From contig JAZQKZ010000001.1 of assembly GCA_045542415.1 (NCBI GenBank), forward strand, positions 44,107 through 108,106: DNA of 64,000 nucleotides. The letters are read 5' to 3'. The stretch comes from UMGS1958 sp045542415 (GTDB taxonomy: Bacteria > Bacillota > Clostridia > UBA1381). This document shows, in pieces, positions 1 to 7,709 of this stretch. The translations under genes were made by a program, and so were the position numbers. The stretch's first letter is position 1; each line of letters starts with the position of its first letter. The notes below the pieces were generated by a model. It was not told the origin of the DNA. It did no database searches and saw nothing but the letters and a program-made list of their open reading frames with translations.

Positions 1-169
1 CCGCACGGGTGCGGGTATGTTTGTCAGTGATTGCGATATCTCCTCTTTGAACTGCATTACCGCTCATGATTACGACGGTGGCATCGGAGTGCTTTTTTAT
101 TTCACTTAAAATATACTTATGTCCGTTATGAAACGGATTAAACTCAGCAATCAGACCGAAAATATTCAT
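1..169 (-). CDS. tmcAL: tRNA(Met) cytidine acetate ligase, 5' part only
   Basis: Only the first 56 codons lie inside the window; the gene continues past the left edge. The translation starts MNIFGLIAEFNPFHNG and continues with VVIMSGNAVQRGD and DKHTRTRA. The EFNPFHNGH motif is the nucleotidyltransferase HxGH-type ATP site of the TmcAL (YlbM) family, and MSGNxVQRGxxAIxDKxTRT is equally typical. Family members use acetate and ATP to place N4-acetylcytidine at the wobble base of elongator tRNA-Met in the cytoplasm. The ATG at 167-169 is preceded by AAGGAG at good spacing. The gene is divergent from the iscS operon and shares a roughly 210-base control region with it. Confidence 0.9.
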   Translation of the reverse strand, partial: MNIFGLIAEFNPFHNGHKYILSEIKKHSDATVVIMSGNAVQRGDIAITDKHTRTRA

Positions 170-199
170 TACTACACTCCTTTTCTATAAGATGATACT

Positions 200-228
200 A
201 TTATAGCACATTTTATTGGGTTTAACAA
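200..228 (-). promoter_or_regulatory. Promoter for tmcAL
   Basis: On the minus strand TTGTTA (223-228) and TATAAT (200-205) are separated by 17 bases. Transcription would start about 25 bases upstream of the tmcAL start codon. Confidence 0.6.
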
Positions 229-287
229 CGTTTTTTTGGCGAATTAATAAATCTGTCAAATAATTTAGGAATAATGGAAGAAATCTA

Positions 288-316
288 TTGACAAAATAGG
301 AAAGATAGAGTAAAAT
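288..316 (+). promoter_or_regulatory. Promoter of the iscS-iscU-proC operon
   Basis: TTGACA (288-293) and TAAAAT (311-316) are separated by 17 bases. The palindrome at 328-353 begins 12 bases after the -10 box, so it covers the start of the transcript. Confidence 0.75.
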
Positions 317-327
317 ATATACTGTAG

Positions 328-353
328 AACATATGAATAATTGTTCATATGTT
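328..353. promoter_or_regulatory. Perfect inverted repeat, ArsR/SmtB-like operator
   Basis: AACATATGAA (328-337) and TTCATATGTT (344-353) are exact reverse complements around six bases. The core TGAA-N6-TTCA matches the half-site layout known for SmtB/CzrA-type metal-sensing repressors. Its position over the transcription start suggests a repressor site controlling iron-sulfur cluster or cysteine desulfurase synthesis. The regulator itself is not identified; a short RNA hairpin is the alternative reading. Confidence 0.55.
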
Positions 354-381
354 AAAATAAGTAGTGACAGGAGATGACATA

Positions 382-1581
382 GTGAGCAGAACTGTATATA
401 TGGATAATAACGCGACAACGTGTGTAAAGCCGGAGGTTGTTGAGGCGATGCTACCGTATTTTACTCAGGTTTGGGGAAATGGTTCATCAAAGTTTTATGA
501 CCTGGGCAATGATGCAATAGCTGCAATGGCAAAGCTTCGAGAGAGTGTTGCGGAAAATATCGGCGCTGCAAAAGCTAATGAGATATATTTCACCGGCTCA
601 GGCTGTGAGGCGGATAACTGGGCAATAAAGGGTATTGCCTATGCACACGCAAAGAAAGGTAATCATATTATTACAAGTAAAATAGAGCATCATGCGATTC
701 TTAATGCCTGTGCATTTTTAGAGAAGCAGGGCTTTGAGGTTACCTATATGGATGTTGACAGCGAGGGCAGGGTTGATCCTGCGGCTGTTGAAGCGGCAAT
801 AACCGATAAGACTATACTTATAAGCATAATGACAGCAAATAATGAAATCGGAACAATCGAGCCGATAAAGGAAATTGCGGAGATTGCTAAAAAGCACAAG
901 GTAATAATGCATACCGATGCTGTACAGGCTATCGGTCATATGCCGATAAACGTGCAGGATTTAGGCGTTGATATGCTTTCGTTATCAGCACATAAATTTC
1001 ACGGTCCCAAGGGTGTGGGCGTGCTTTATATAAGAAACGGTGTCAAGATTGAAAATCTTATTCACGGAGGCGGTCAGGAGAGAGGCAAGCGTGCTGCAAC
1101 GGAAAATCTTGCAGGCATGGCAGGACTTGCCAAGGCTCTTGAAATTGCAGTGAGAGATCTTGATGAGAATATGAGAATAATGACACAAAAACGTGACAGA
1201 CTCATAAATGGAATCCGTAAAGCAATTCCCTATTGCCGTCTGAACGGTCCTGAGAATGAGGGGAGAATGTGTAATAATGTCAATTTCTCATTCCAATATA
1301 TTGAGGGAGAATCAATTCTGATGCTCCTTAATATGTACGGAATTGCGGCATCAAGCGGAAGTGCGTGTGCGTCAGGTTCTCTTGACCCGTCGCATGTACT
1401 GCTATCAATCGGACTGCCGCACGAGATTGCACACGGTTCATTGAGATTAAGTATCGGCGAGGATACAACCGATGAGGAAATTGACTATGTTTTAGAGACA
1501 CTTCCTCCGATAGTAAGAAGACTCAGGGAAATGTCACCGTTATTTGAGGACATTCTCCATGAAGAACAGAAAAACAACTGA
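382..1581 (+). CDS. iscS: Cysteine desulfurase (NifS/IscS type)
   Basis: This PLP enzyme takes sulfur from cysteine as a protein persulfide for Fe-S clusters and other thio-cofactors. The 399-residue protein begins MSRTVYMDNNATT, the usual NifS opening. It has the PLP lysine in SAHKFHGPKG (K205) and the catalytic cysteine in SSGSACASGSLDPSH (C329), a loop typical of NifS/IscS group I enzymes. The GTG at 382 was chosen because AGGAG lies eight bases upstream; a frame start further upstream at 364 has no ribosome site. The gene is followed 18 bases later by the scaffold gene iscU, its usual partner. No IscR-type regulator gene is adjacent, unlike in many bacteria. Confidence 0.93.
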   Translation: MSRTVYMDNNATTCVKPEVVEAMLPYFTQVWGNGSSKFYDLGNDAIAAMAKLRESVAENIGAAKANEIYFTGSGCEADNWAIKGIAYAHAKKGNHIITSKIEHHAILNACAFLEKQGFEVTYMDVDSEGRVDPAAVEAAITDKTILISIMTANNEIGTIEPIKEIAEIAKKHKVIMHTDAVQAIGHMPINVQDLGVDMLSLSAHKFHGPKGVGVLYIRNGVKIENLIHGGGQERGKRAATENLAGMAGLAKALEIAVRDLDENMRIMTQKRDRLINGIRKAIPYCRLNGPENEGRMCNNVNFSFQYIEGESILMLLNMYGIAASSGSACASGSLDPSHVLLSIGLPHEIAHGSLRLSIGEDTTDEEIDYVLETLPPIVRRLREMSPLFEDILHEEQKNN

Positions 1582-1599
1582 TTGAAAGGAAATATTAAA

Positions 1600-1992
1600 A
1601 TGGCTTACAGTGAAAAGGTAATGGATCACTTCATGCACCCGAGAAATGTGGGTGAAATTGAGGACGCAAATGCAGTCGGTCAGGTAGGCAATGCAAAGTG
1701 CGGCGATATCATGAAGATTTATATGGATATACAGGATAACGTAATACAGGACGTAAAGTTCAAGACCTTCGGCTGCGGTGCGGCAATTGCAACAAGCTCA
1801 ATGGCAACAGAGATGGTTAAGGGAAAGACTGTTGAAGAGGCACTTGCACTTACCAACCGTGCGGTAATGGAGGCTCTTGAGGGACTTCCGCCGGAAAAGG
1901 TTCACTGCTCGGTGCTTGCTGAGGAGGCAATTCATTCGGCAATTGATGACTATAAGAAAAGACTCTCTGATGATACAATTCAGCTCAATTAA
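1600..1992 (+). CDS. iscU: Fe-S cluster assembly scaffold IscU/NifU
   Basis: This 130-residue protein is the scaffold on which clusters form before transfer to apo-proteins. The three conserved cysteines are visible at C34 (AKCGD, with the essential Asp36), C59 (FGCGAAIA) and C103 (VHCSVLAEEA). The length fits the stand-alone IscU or NifU N-terminal domain with no ferredoxin-like or C-terminal NifU domain. The ATG at 1600 follows AAAGGAA. It lies directly behind iscS, the sulfur donor, so the pair forms the minimal clostridial ISC machinery; HscA/HscB are not encoded nearby. Confidence 0.93.
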   Translation: MAYSEKVMDHFMHPRNVGEIEDANAVGQVGNAKCGDIMKIYMDIQDNVIQDVKFKTFGCGAAIATSSMATEMVKGKTVEEALALTNRAVMEALEGLPPEKVHCSVLAEEAIHSAIDDYKKRLSDDTIQLN

Positions 1993-2015
1993 GGCAGTTG
2001 AAAGGGTGAGATAAT

Positions 2016-2801
2016 ATGAAATTGGGATTTATCGGCTGCGGAAATATGGCATCGGCTATAATCGGCGGAATAATCAAATCGGGCTTGTATGAGGCAAAGG
2101 ACATAATTGCTTCAGATAAAGCAGACCTTAGTGAAAAAGAAAAGACACTGGGAATTAATACAACATCTGACAACAAAAAAGCGGCGTCGGCAGAGCTGGT
2201 AATGCTTTGTGTAAAGCCTGCTTTTATATATGACGTCATTGAGGAAATCAGGGACAGCATAAATGAAGATACTTTGATAATATCAATCGCAGCAGGACAG
2301 TCAATAGATAAACTCTTGGCTGCTTTTGGTAAGCAGGTTAAGATAGTTCGTGTTATGCCGAATACTCCTGCACTTGTTGGTGAGGGAATGGCGGCAATAT
2401 CTCATAATGCAAGCGTAAATGATGAAGAGGTTCACAGAGTAATAGAGATTTTTGAGAGCTGCGGCAAGGCAGAGACCGTGAGTGAACATCTTATGGATGC
2501 AGTTACTGCGGTAAGCGGCTCATCGCCTGCGTATGTGTTTATGTTTATTGAGGCGATGGCAGATGCGGCTGTAAGAGCGGGTATGCCAAGGGATAAAGCA
2601 TATACCTTTGCGGCACAGGCAGTCAAGGGCAGTGCGCAGATGGTGCTTGAAACCGGAATACATCCGGGAGTACTTAAGGATCAGGTGTGTTCACCGTCAG
2701 GAACGACGATTGAAGCGGTGGCAGTGCTTGAGGAAAAGGGCATGAGAAGTGCGGTGTTGGATGCAATGCATGCATGTGTCGAAAAATCACGAAAAATGTA
2801 A
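2016..2801 (+). CDS. proC: Pyrroline-5-carboxylate reductase
   Basis: The enzyme reduces 1-pyrroline-5-carboxylate to proline with NAD(P)H, the last step of proline synthesis. The 261-residue protein opens with a Rossmann motif GFIGCGNMA and has VMPNTPALVGEG and the C-terminal signature around SGSSPAYVFMFIEAMADAAV and SPSGTTIEAVAVLEE, both hallmarks of ProC. Length is normal. It sits 23 bases behind iscU with its own AAAGGGTGAG ribosome site and ends at a strong hairpin. There is no known functional link between proline synthesis and Fe-S assembly, so the grouping probably reflects shared transcription only. Confidence 0.95.
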   Translation: MKLGFIGCGNMASAIIGGIIKSGLYEAKDIIASDKADLSEKEKTLGINTTSDNKKAASAELVMLCVKPAFIYDVIEEIRDSINEDTLIISIAAGQSIDKLLAAFGKQVKIVRVMPNTPALVGEGMAAISHNASVNDEEVHRVIEIFESCGKAETVSEHLMDAVTAVSGSSPAYVFMFIEAMADAAVRAGMPRDKAYTFAAQAVKGSAQMVLETGIHPGVLKDQVCSPSGTTIEAVAVLEEKGMRSAVLDAMHACVEKSRKM

Positions 2802-2810
2802 AATACAGTA

Positions 2811-2844
2811 AAACAGATGTCGTATATGCGTCATCTGTTTTTTG
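2811..2844 (+). terminator. Terminator of the iscS-proC operon
   Basis: AAACAGATG pairs with CATCTGTTT around a 12-base loop and is followed by further T residues. Confidence 0.8.
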
Positions 2845-2859
2845 CTTATAAAATAAATA

Positions 2860-2887
2860 AAGACGCCGGCAGCTATCCCGACGTCTT
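2860..2887 (-). terminator. Terminator of the dGTPase-like gene
   Basis: A ten-base stem with one mismatch (AAGACGCCGG with CCGACGTCTT) is followed on the minus strand by a T-rich stretch. It lies about 150 bases past the stop codon of the minus-strand gene. Confidence 0.6.
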
Positions 2888-2899
2888 CATTTATATGAA

Positions 2900-2926
2900 T
2901 GTAACACTGTATCAAACAATGTTACA
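2900..2926. repeat. Inverted repeat in the convergent intergenic region
   Basis: TGTAACACTG and CAATGTTACA form ten-base arms with one wobble around seven bases. It has no T-run and sits between two convergent terminators, so its role is unclear. Confidence 0.4.
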
Positions 2927-3036
2927 CTTATTATACACCATAATTAAAAATATTTCAAGTATTATTTTGAATTTTTTTCAAAAAATTGAGTTTTTTTTGA
3001 TGTGATTTATTGAATAAAGCAAAAAAACTTATAAAA

Positions 3037-4218
3037 TCACTTGAAATAAGATATATATTCTGCTCCGCAGTTTTCCTTAAAGAGATGATGGTACAGATCG
3101 ATAATATAATCATCTGTCATGCTGGCGATATAATCAGTGACAATATCATCAACAGTATCATCCTTTCCGTATTCGGGTATGTCACGGAAGCGGTTGCAGT
3201 GGTTGATATATTCAATGTGATGCTTGTAGATAACGGAATCGGTATTTCCGTCGATAAGGTCGCTTCTGAGTGCATCATATATACGGCCAAACATCGGTCT
3301 GATAACCTCGTTATAGAGCTTATCCTGTTCGGGATTCTCGTATATATAAAGGTAATTCTCACGCTTGGCTGTTCTTAATGCATTAAAATACTCCTCGTCA
3401 AGCTTCAGGTACGGTTTATTTATGCTGTTATCTACAATATTTACTACAAGATTATTAATAATTGAAGCGTTAAAGCTTCCTAAAGGTCCTGTACTGAAAT
3501 CTCTGTGCGATGTAAGCAGTCCGAGCTTTTCGGCGTCCTGGCGGTCTTTTCCGATATATGCAATCATATCACAGATACGAACAACACAGCCCTCAAGAGT
3601 ATTGGGAATGAGTGAGTCAATTGCCTCCTTGTCAGTGTAGCAACGCTCGATTTTCCTGTCAAATTCATCAAAGTCTGTGGTTGCAGACGGATAGTATTCC
3701 TTGAGTTCAAATTCTCCGTTATGGCAAAGGATGCCGTCAAGCGTCTGTAGGCTGAGATTGAGCTTGAATATTTTGTCAAGCACGCGTACGCTGTGGACAT
3801 TATGATTAAAATATCTTCCGGTGTAGTGATTGTATATTTCGTTAAGAAAACGTTCACCTGCATGGCCGAACGGAGTATGACCAATGTCATGTCCTAAAGC
3901 GATTGCCTCAATTAAGTCAAGGTCAAGTCTGAGCATTCGTCCGATGTTGCGGGCAATGCGTGAGACAAGCTGAACATGGTAGGAACGGCGTGAAATGTCG
4001 TCATTTTTACATAGTGAGAATACCTGTGTTTTATCCGAATAACGGTTATAGTAGGGGATATTCATAATCTTTTCCACATCACGGATAAAGGCAGGACGCC
4101 AAAGCAGTGCATTGTCGTGCGACGGATTCCTGCGGATTGCCGGATCGGAGTTGTCAAGATACTTGCCAAGAAGCTCCACGGTGTGCGGAGACGGTGCTAT
4201 ATATGGTGTTTTTTTCAT
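3037..4218 (-). CDS. dGTPase-like HD-domain phosphohydrolase
   Basis: The 393-residue protein belongs to the dNTP triphosphohydrolase group of HD proteins, which cleave dGTP or other dNTPs to the nucleoside and triphosphate. The metal site residues are visible: the first histidine in RRSYHVQLVSRIAR, the HD pair in ALGHDIGHTPFGHAGE, and the last aspartate in CDMIAYIGKDR. The length fits the shorter Firmicutes form rather than the 500-residue E. coli Dgt. The ATG is preceded by GGAGGT. It is a single-gene unit with its own promoter (4246-4274). Substrate specificity cannot be read from the sequence, so no symbol is given. Confidence 0.85.
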   Translation of the reverse strand: MKKTPYIAPSPHTVELLGKYLDNSDPAIRRNPSHDNALLWRPAFIRDVEKIMNIPYYNRYSDKTQVFSLCKNDDISRRSYHVQLVSRIARNIGRMLRLDLDLIEAIALGHDIGHTPFGHAGERFLNEIYNHYTGRYFNHNVHSVRVLDKIFKLNLSLQTLDGILCHNGEFELKEYYPSATTDFDEFDRKIERCYTDKEAIDSLIPNTLEGCVVRICDMIAYIGKDRQDAEKLGLLTSHRDFSTGPLGSFNASIINNLVVNIVDNSINKPYLKLDEEYFNALRTAKRENYLYIYENPEQDKLYNEVIRPMFGRIYDALRSDLIDGNTDSVIYKHHIEYINHCNRFRDIPEYGKDDTVDDIVTDYIASMTDDYIIDLYHHLFKENCGAEYISYFK

Positions 4219-4245
4219 AAATACCTCCGGTTGATTGTTACATAT

Positions 4246-4274
4246 ATATTATTATATTTAACTGATTTTGTCAA
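4246..4274 (-). promoter_or_regulatory. Promoter of the dGTPase-like gene
   Basis: On the minus strand TTGACA (4269-4274) and TAATAT (4246-4251) are 17 bases apart, just upstream of the gene's ribosome binding site. Confidence 0.65.
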
Positions 4275-4367
4275 GTGTGAAGCGTTTATTGGACAATTTA
4301 TATAAAATATCGGAGTGTATGTAACAAAAATTTAAAATAAAAAATTGAATAAATTTAAAAAATAGTA

Positions 4368-4396
4368 GTGACAAAACAAAGACATTGTGCTATAAT
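4368..4396 (+). promoter_or_regulatory. Promoter of the secreted-protein/sortase operon
   Basis: GTGACA (4368-4373) and TATAAT (4391-4396) have a 17-base spacer. The bases before the -10 box (TTGTGC) are identical to those before the -10 box of the SGNH gene at 60362. Confidence 0.7.
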
Positions 4397-4442
4397 TATA
4401 TAGTGTATAGTAATAAAATTGGATGGATTGTAGGTTGAGATA

Positions 4443-5678
4443 ATGAGGATTTTCCGAAAAACGGTAGCTGCGGTAATTATTACGGTAATGCTGTTTGCTT
4501 CCGTACCGGTCATGGCGGCTTCATCAACAGTATCGGTATCTGCCTCTGACGGCTTTGGAATAAGTTTTAAGAATTTTTTTGGCGGAGAGGTAGAAAAACC
4601 TATTGATGAAATAATATCGGGTATCGGCAGCGATGAACAACCGAAGAAAAATGTCAGCAGAGTAATTACGATAAAGAGTGAGAGTGAGGAGCTGACAGAA
4701 ACAGACATATACATAAGAGTAAGCTCGCACAATAAAGCTGCGGTGGAGAAATTTGACATAAAAATAGCAGATTCAGCAGGAAATACGATAGTACCGTCAG
4801 AAATATATGCGAATGAAGCTACGGAAAATACAATGTATGTATCTGAGTATCATCTTGGAAGCTTCAATTGTGAAATGGCATCGGAAACAAGAGTATATAC
4901 CGTTATTGCGGATTGCTCGACGGATGTGGGAATAAGCATTGTTTCTGATACGCCCGGACATAACTCGGACGTAGCTGCAAAAGCGGTAAATACGGTTAAA
5001 AGGATAGGCGACGGAACAGGAAAAATTGCGCCCGGAGAATATCGTATAACCGTAGGCGGACAGCTGAAGATTGTCTCATCTGACGGAGAGGTACTTTTGT
5101 TTAAGGCATCGGGCTGTAATGATGAATTGGTTCAGCTCAATAACGGTGACAGAGTGGAATATGGCATGATGCTGTATATGCAAAAGAGTTCATCACGGAA
5201 TTGGGATAAATACAGATTGCCGTTATATATCAATTCAATAATCCGGATGGCACCGGGCTATTATACGGAATTTCATAACGGTGAAATCCGTATATATGAT
5301 GAAAACGGAGCCTTGAAGCAGAGCAGAGCATCGGCATATTTCAAGGATTTTGATGCGTATATTCTCAATAGTGGAACGCTTTTATCGGAAGAAGCTTCTG
5401 TAAATACAGAGCCGGAAGAGAAAGCAGTGAAGCTTGAGAGAGATACCATATATACAGTAGGAAAAGAATTTGCACCCGGAACATATAAAGGAACCGGAAC
5501 CGGAATTGTCAGAGTGTATGACAGCTCCGGATATGCAAAGACTGTTATAAAGCTCAAAAAAGAAAATTCATCGGCAGAGGGTGTTGAAAGCTATCTTTTC
5601 AAGCTTTCAGAGAATGAGACCTTTGTTGCCGAGGGTGATATAGAATTTAAAGCGTACAACAACGCTTCAGATAATTGA
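4443..5678 (+). CDS. Secreted protein with two GDG-type beta repeats, unknown function
   Basis: I do not recognise the family. The 411-residue protein has a clear signal peptide (MRIFRKTVAAVIITVML, cleavage near VMAASS). The region after it resembles the N-terminal half of the next protein (5713-6873): both have STVNVSAS/TVTDGG-like strands and a VYIRVSS/VYLRLST element. Two C-terminal modules, starting near RIGDGTGKIAPGEYRI and YTVGKEFAPGTYKG, share the plan GxGxIxxGxY, then IVxVYDxxG, then a hydrophobic strand ending in EGDIEFKAY. One such module is also in the neighbour. There is no sorting signal or membrane anchor, so it should be released or held by a partner. The ribosome site is weak. 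It is first in an operon with the sortase substrate and the sortase. Confidence 0.75.
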   Translation: MRIFRKTVAAVIITVMLFASVPVMAASSTVSVSASDGFGISFKNFFGGEVEKPIDEIISGIGSDEQPKKNVSRVITIKSESEELTETDIYIRVSSHNKAAVEKFDIKIADSAGNTIVPSEIYANEATENTMYVSEYHLGSFNCEMASETRVYTVIADCSTDVGISIVSDTPGHNSDVAAKAVNTVKRIGDGTGKIAPGEYRITVGGQLKIVSSDGEVLLFKASGCNDELVQLNNGDRVEYGMMLYMQKSSSRNWDKYRLPLYINSIIRMAPGYYTEFHNGEIRIYDENGALKQSRASAYFKDFDAYILNSGTLLSEEASVNTEPEEKAVKLERDTIYTVGKEFAPGTYKGTGTGIVRVYDSSGYAKTVIKLKKENSSAEGVESYLFKLSENETFVAEGDIEFKAYNNASDN

Positions 5679-5712
5679 TTTGTACGTTAAGTGCAAGAAT
5701 GGAGGACGAAAA

Positions 5713-6873
5713 ATGAAGAAGATAATTGCATTATCGGCCGCAGCAGTAATGCTTGGCGGTGCAATAAGTGTACAGGCGATGTCACAGGCAAAGCTCACAG
5801 TAACAGACGGTGGGGACAGAGAGATATCATTTGTAAATGATACAACAGATGCGGCATCAACATCAGTAAAGAATGTATTATATACTCTTGGAGACCTTTC
5901 ATCAAGAAGCTCGAAGAGCATACAGGCTTTTGAGGTTATGAGCGAGGTTGACGAGGACGGTGCGGTTGATGTGTATTTAAGACTTTCAACAGAGTCATCT
6001 ACAGTGAATGCACTTGAAGAGTCAACAAAGCTTCTCAGAACCTATGAAATCGTAGTTAAGGACAGTGCTGACGAGGTGATTTTTGACAGCGGCGAAACAG
6101 AGCTTGAAATTAAGTCACCTGAGGCAGGCGAGTATGTGGCAGATATTTTCCTCGGACGCTTTAACGAAGAGGAGCTTGCAGAAAGCAATGTATATAATTT
6201 ATATGTAGCTGTTCCGACAGATGCGACTGCAAATGAGATTAAGAAAGCAAAGAATATCAGCTGGGAAATCGTATCAGATCCGGTAGAAGAGGGTGCAACA
6301 CCGATTCCGGTGGTTGAAGAGGAGGAAGAGGAACCGACTCAGGCTCCGGCTGCAACAGCGGCACCGACAGCAGCTCCGAAGCCGACAGCAGCTCCGACAG
6401 CAGCACCTGTATCAACAGAAGCACCGGCAGGAGCTACAGAGGCACCTGTTGAGGCGATAAGCAGCGGAGAGAGAATTATCGGTGACGGTGACGGAGAAAT
6501 CAAGGCAGGTAAATACACTGCTGAGGCAAGAGAAGAAAAGGCAAATATAAAGATTTATGACGAGGATGGCGAGCTTGCAAGAGAAATTGAGCTTGACGAG
6601 TCTAATCCGAGCAAGGTAATCACCCTGAAGAACGGTCAGAAGCTTGTTTATGAGGGCGGAGTGAATCTTGTGCCGTATAAGTCGGATTCAGCATCGGCTT
6701 CAACTTCAACTTCATCAACAGGAAGCAGCACTGCCGGCAATGCTAAAGCAACAACAAAAACCAACCCCAAGACCGGTGATACAGCACCGATTGCATGTGT
6801 ATCGGTTGCCGCAGTATTTGCTTTAGGAATGCTTGCATATCCGGAAATTGAGAAGAGAAGAAAGAATAACTAA
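5713..6873 (+). CDS. Cell-wall anchored surface protein with NPKTG sorting signal
   Basis: The 386-residue protein has a signal peptide (MKKIIALSAAAVMLGGA), a beta-rich N-terminal domain like that of the upstream protein, a Pro/Thr/Ala/Glu-rich linker (roughly residues 200-245), one GDGDGEIKAGKY repeat module, a Ser/Thr-rich stretch, and a C-terminal sorting signal. The signal consists of NPKTG (residues 351-355), a hydrophobic segment and the basic tail EKRRKNN. Sortases cut between Thr and Gly and link the protein to peptidoglycan or a pilus. ATG 5713 was chosen because GGAGGA lies just upstream; an earlier in-frame start has none. The sortase gene follows 26 bases later and is the likely dedicated enzyme. 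Confidence 0.85.
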   Translation: MKKIIALSAAAVMLGGAISVQAMSQAKLTVTDGGDREISFVNDTTDAASTSVKNVLYTLGDLSSRSSKSIQAFEVMSEVDEDGAVDVYLRLSTESSTVNALEESTKLLRTYEIVVKDSADEVIFDSGETELEIKSPEAGEYVADIFLGRFNEEELAESNVYNLYVAVPTDATANEIKKAKNISWEIVSDPVEEGATPIPVVEEEEEEPTQAPAATAAPTAAPKPTAAPTAAPVSTEAPAGATEAPVEAISSGERIIGDGDGEIKAGKYTAEAREEKANIKIYDEDGELAREIELDESNPSKVITLKNGQKLVYEGGVNLVPYKSDSASASTSTSSTGSSTAGNAKATTKTNPKTGDTAPIACVSVAAVFALGMLAYPEIEKRRKNN

Positions 6874-6899
6874 GAATATCAGAGAAAGGATTTGGTCGA

Positions 6900-7673
6900 G
6901 TGGAAGCTAAACGCTTGATTATAAGAGTCCTTTCTCTTTTGGTTTTCCTGGGCTGTGCCGCATATGTAATAACCTATTTTCGTGGAATAAATGAAGCGGA
7001 AAATGAGATTTCGCATATCCGTACAGTGGTAAGAGAACAGGTGAAAGAGGATACTGTGCTTGAGGATAACCTGGAGAAAGAGATTATAACATATGAAGCA
7101 AACGGAATGATGAGCAAATATTATCCGCTTTATCAGACTAATAATGATATTGTCGGATGGCTGTATGTAGATGGAACAAATATTGACTATCCCGTTATGT
7201 ACCGCAATGACGGAAATGATTTCTATATGAGTCGTGGCTTTTATAAGGAAAAACGTTCAGGCGGCATGCTTTTCATGGATTATGAATGCAGTATAAATGG
7301 GAGTGATAACCTTATTATATACGGTCATAATATGCATGGCGGTACAATGTTCAATGAGCTGTCGAAGTATAAGAAAAAAGAATTTTTTGAAGAAAACGGT
7401 TATATCCGCTTTGACAGTATGTACAAAACCGGAACATATCGTGTAATTGGTGCAATGCATGTAAGGATAAAGGATAATTTTAATTATTATCAGTTCACAA
7501 AGGCGAATACTCCGGAGGAATTTGATGAATATATATCGACAGTGAAAAAGCTGTCAATTTATGATACAGGGGAAACAGCGCAGTTGGGGGACAGATTGCT
7601 TACACTCTCAACCTGTTCGTACAATACAAAAAATGAAAGATTTGTAGTAGTTGCAAAATGGATCGGAGAATGA
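6900..7673 (+). CDS. srtB: Class B sortase
   Basis: The 257-residue transpeptidase has one N-terminal membrane segment (about residues 8-26) and an extracellular catalytic domain. The catalytic His143 is in IYGHNMHGG, Cys239 in TLSTCSYNTKNERF, and the arginine is R247. The long domain with DIVGWLYVDGTNIDYPVMY and YECSINGSDN is characteristic of the SrtB fold. The start is GTG with AAAGGA nine bases upstream. It follows the NPKTG protein directly and ends at a hairpin, so it is the last gene of a three-gene surface module. The substrate match to NPKTG is inferred from context. Confidence 0.92.
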   Translation: MEAKRLIIRVLSLLVFLGCAAYVITYFRGINEAENEISHIRTVVREQVKEDTVLEDNLEKEIITYEANGMMSKYYPLYQTNNDIVGWLYVDGTNIDYPVMYRNDGNDFYMSRGFYKEKRSGGMLFMDYECSINGSDNLIIYGHNMHGGTMFNELSKYKKKEFFEENGYIRFDSMYKTGTYRVIGAMHVRIKDNFNYYQFTKANTPEEFDEYISTVKKLSIYDTGETAQLGDRLLTLSTCSYNTKNERFVVVAKWIGE

Positions 7674-7674
7674 T

Positions 7675-7709
7675 TAAAGGGACTGTTGCGTAAAGCAATG
7701 GTCCCTTTA
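7675..7709. terminator. Two-way terminator between srtB and comEC
   Basis: TAAAGGGAC pairs with GTCCCTTTA, with a second inner stem TTGC/GCAA. Both genes converge here and the comEC stop codon lies inside the stem. The flanking T-runs are short. Confidence 0.7.

Noticed and set aside
2900..2926. Inverted repeat as a regulator site for the dGTPase-like gene
   Set aside because: It lies beyond the ends of both converging genes, far from any promoter, so a control role is not supported.
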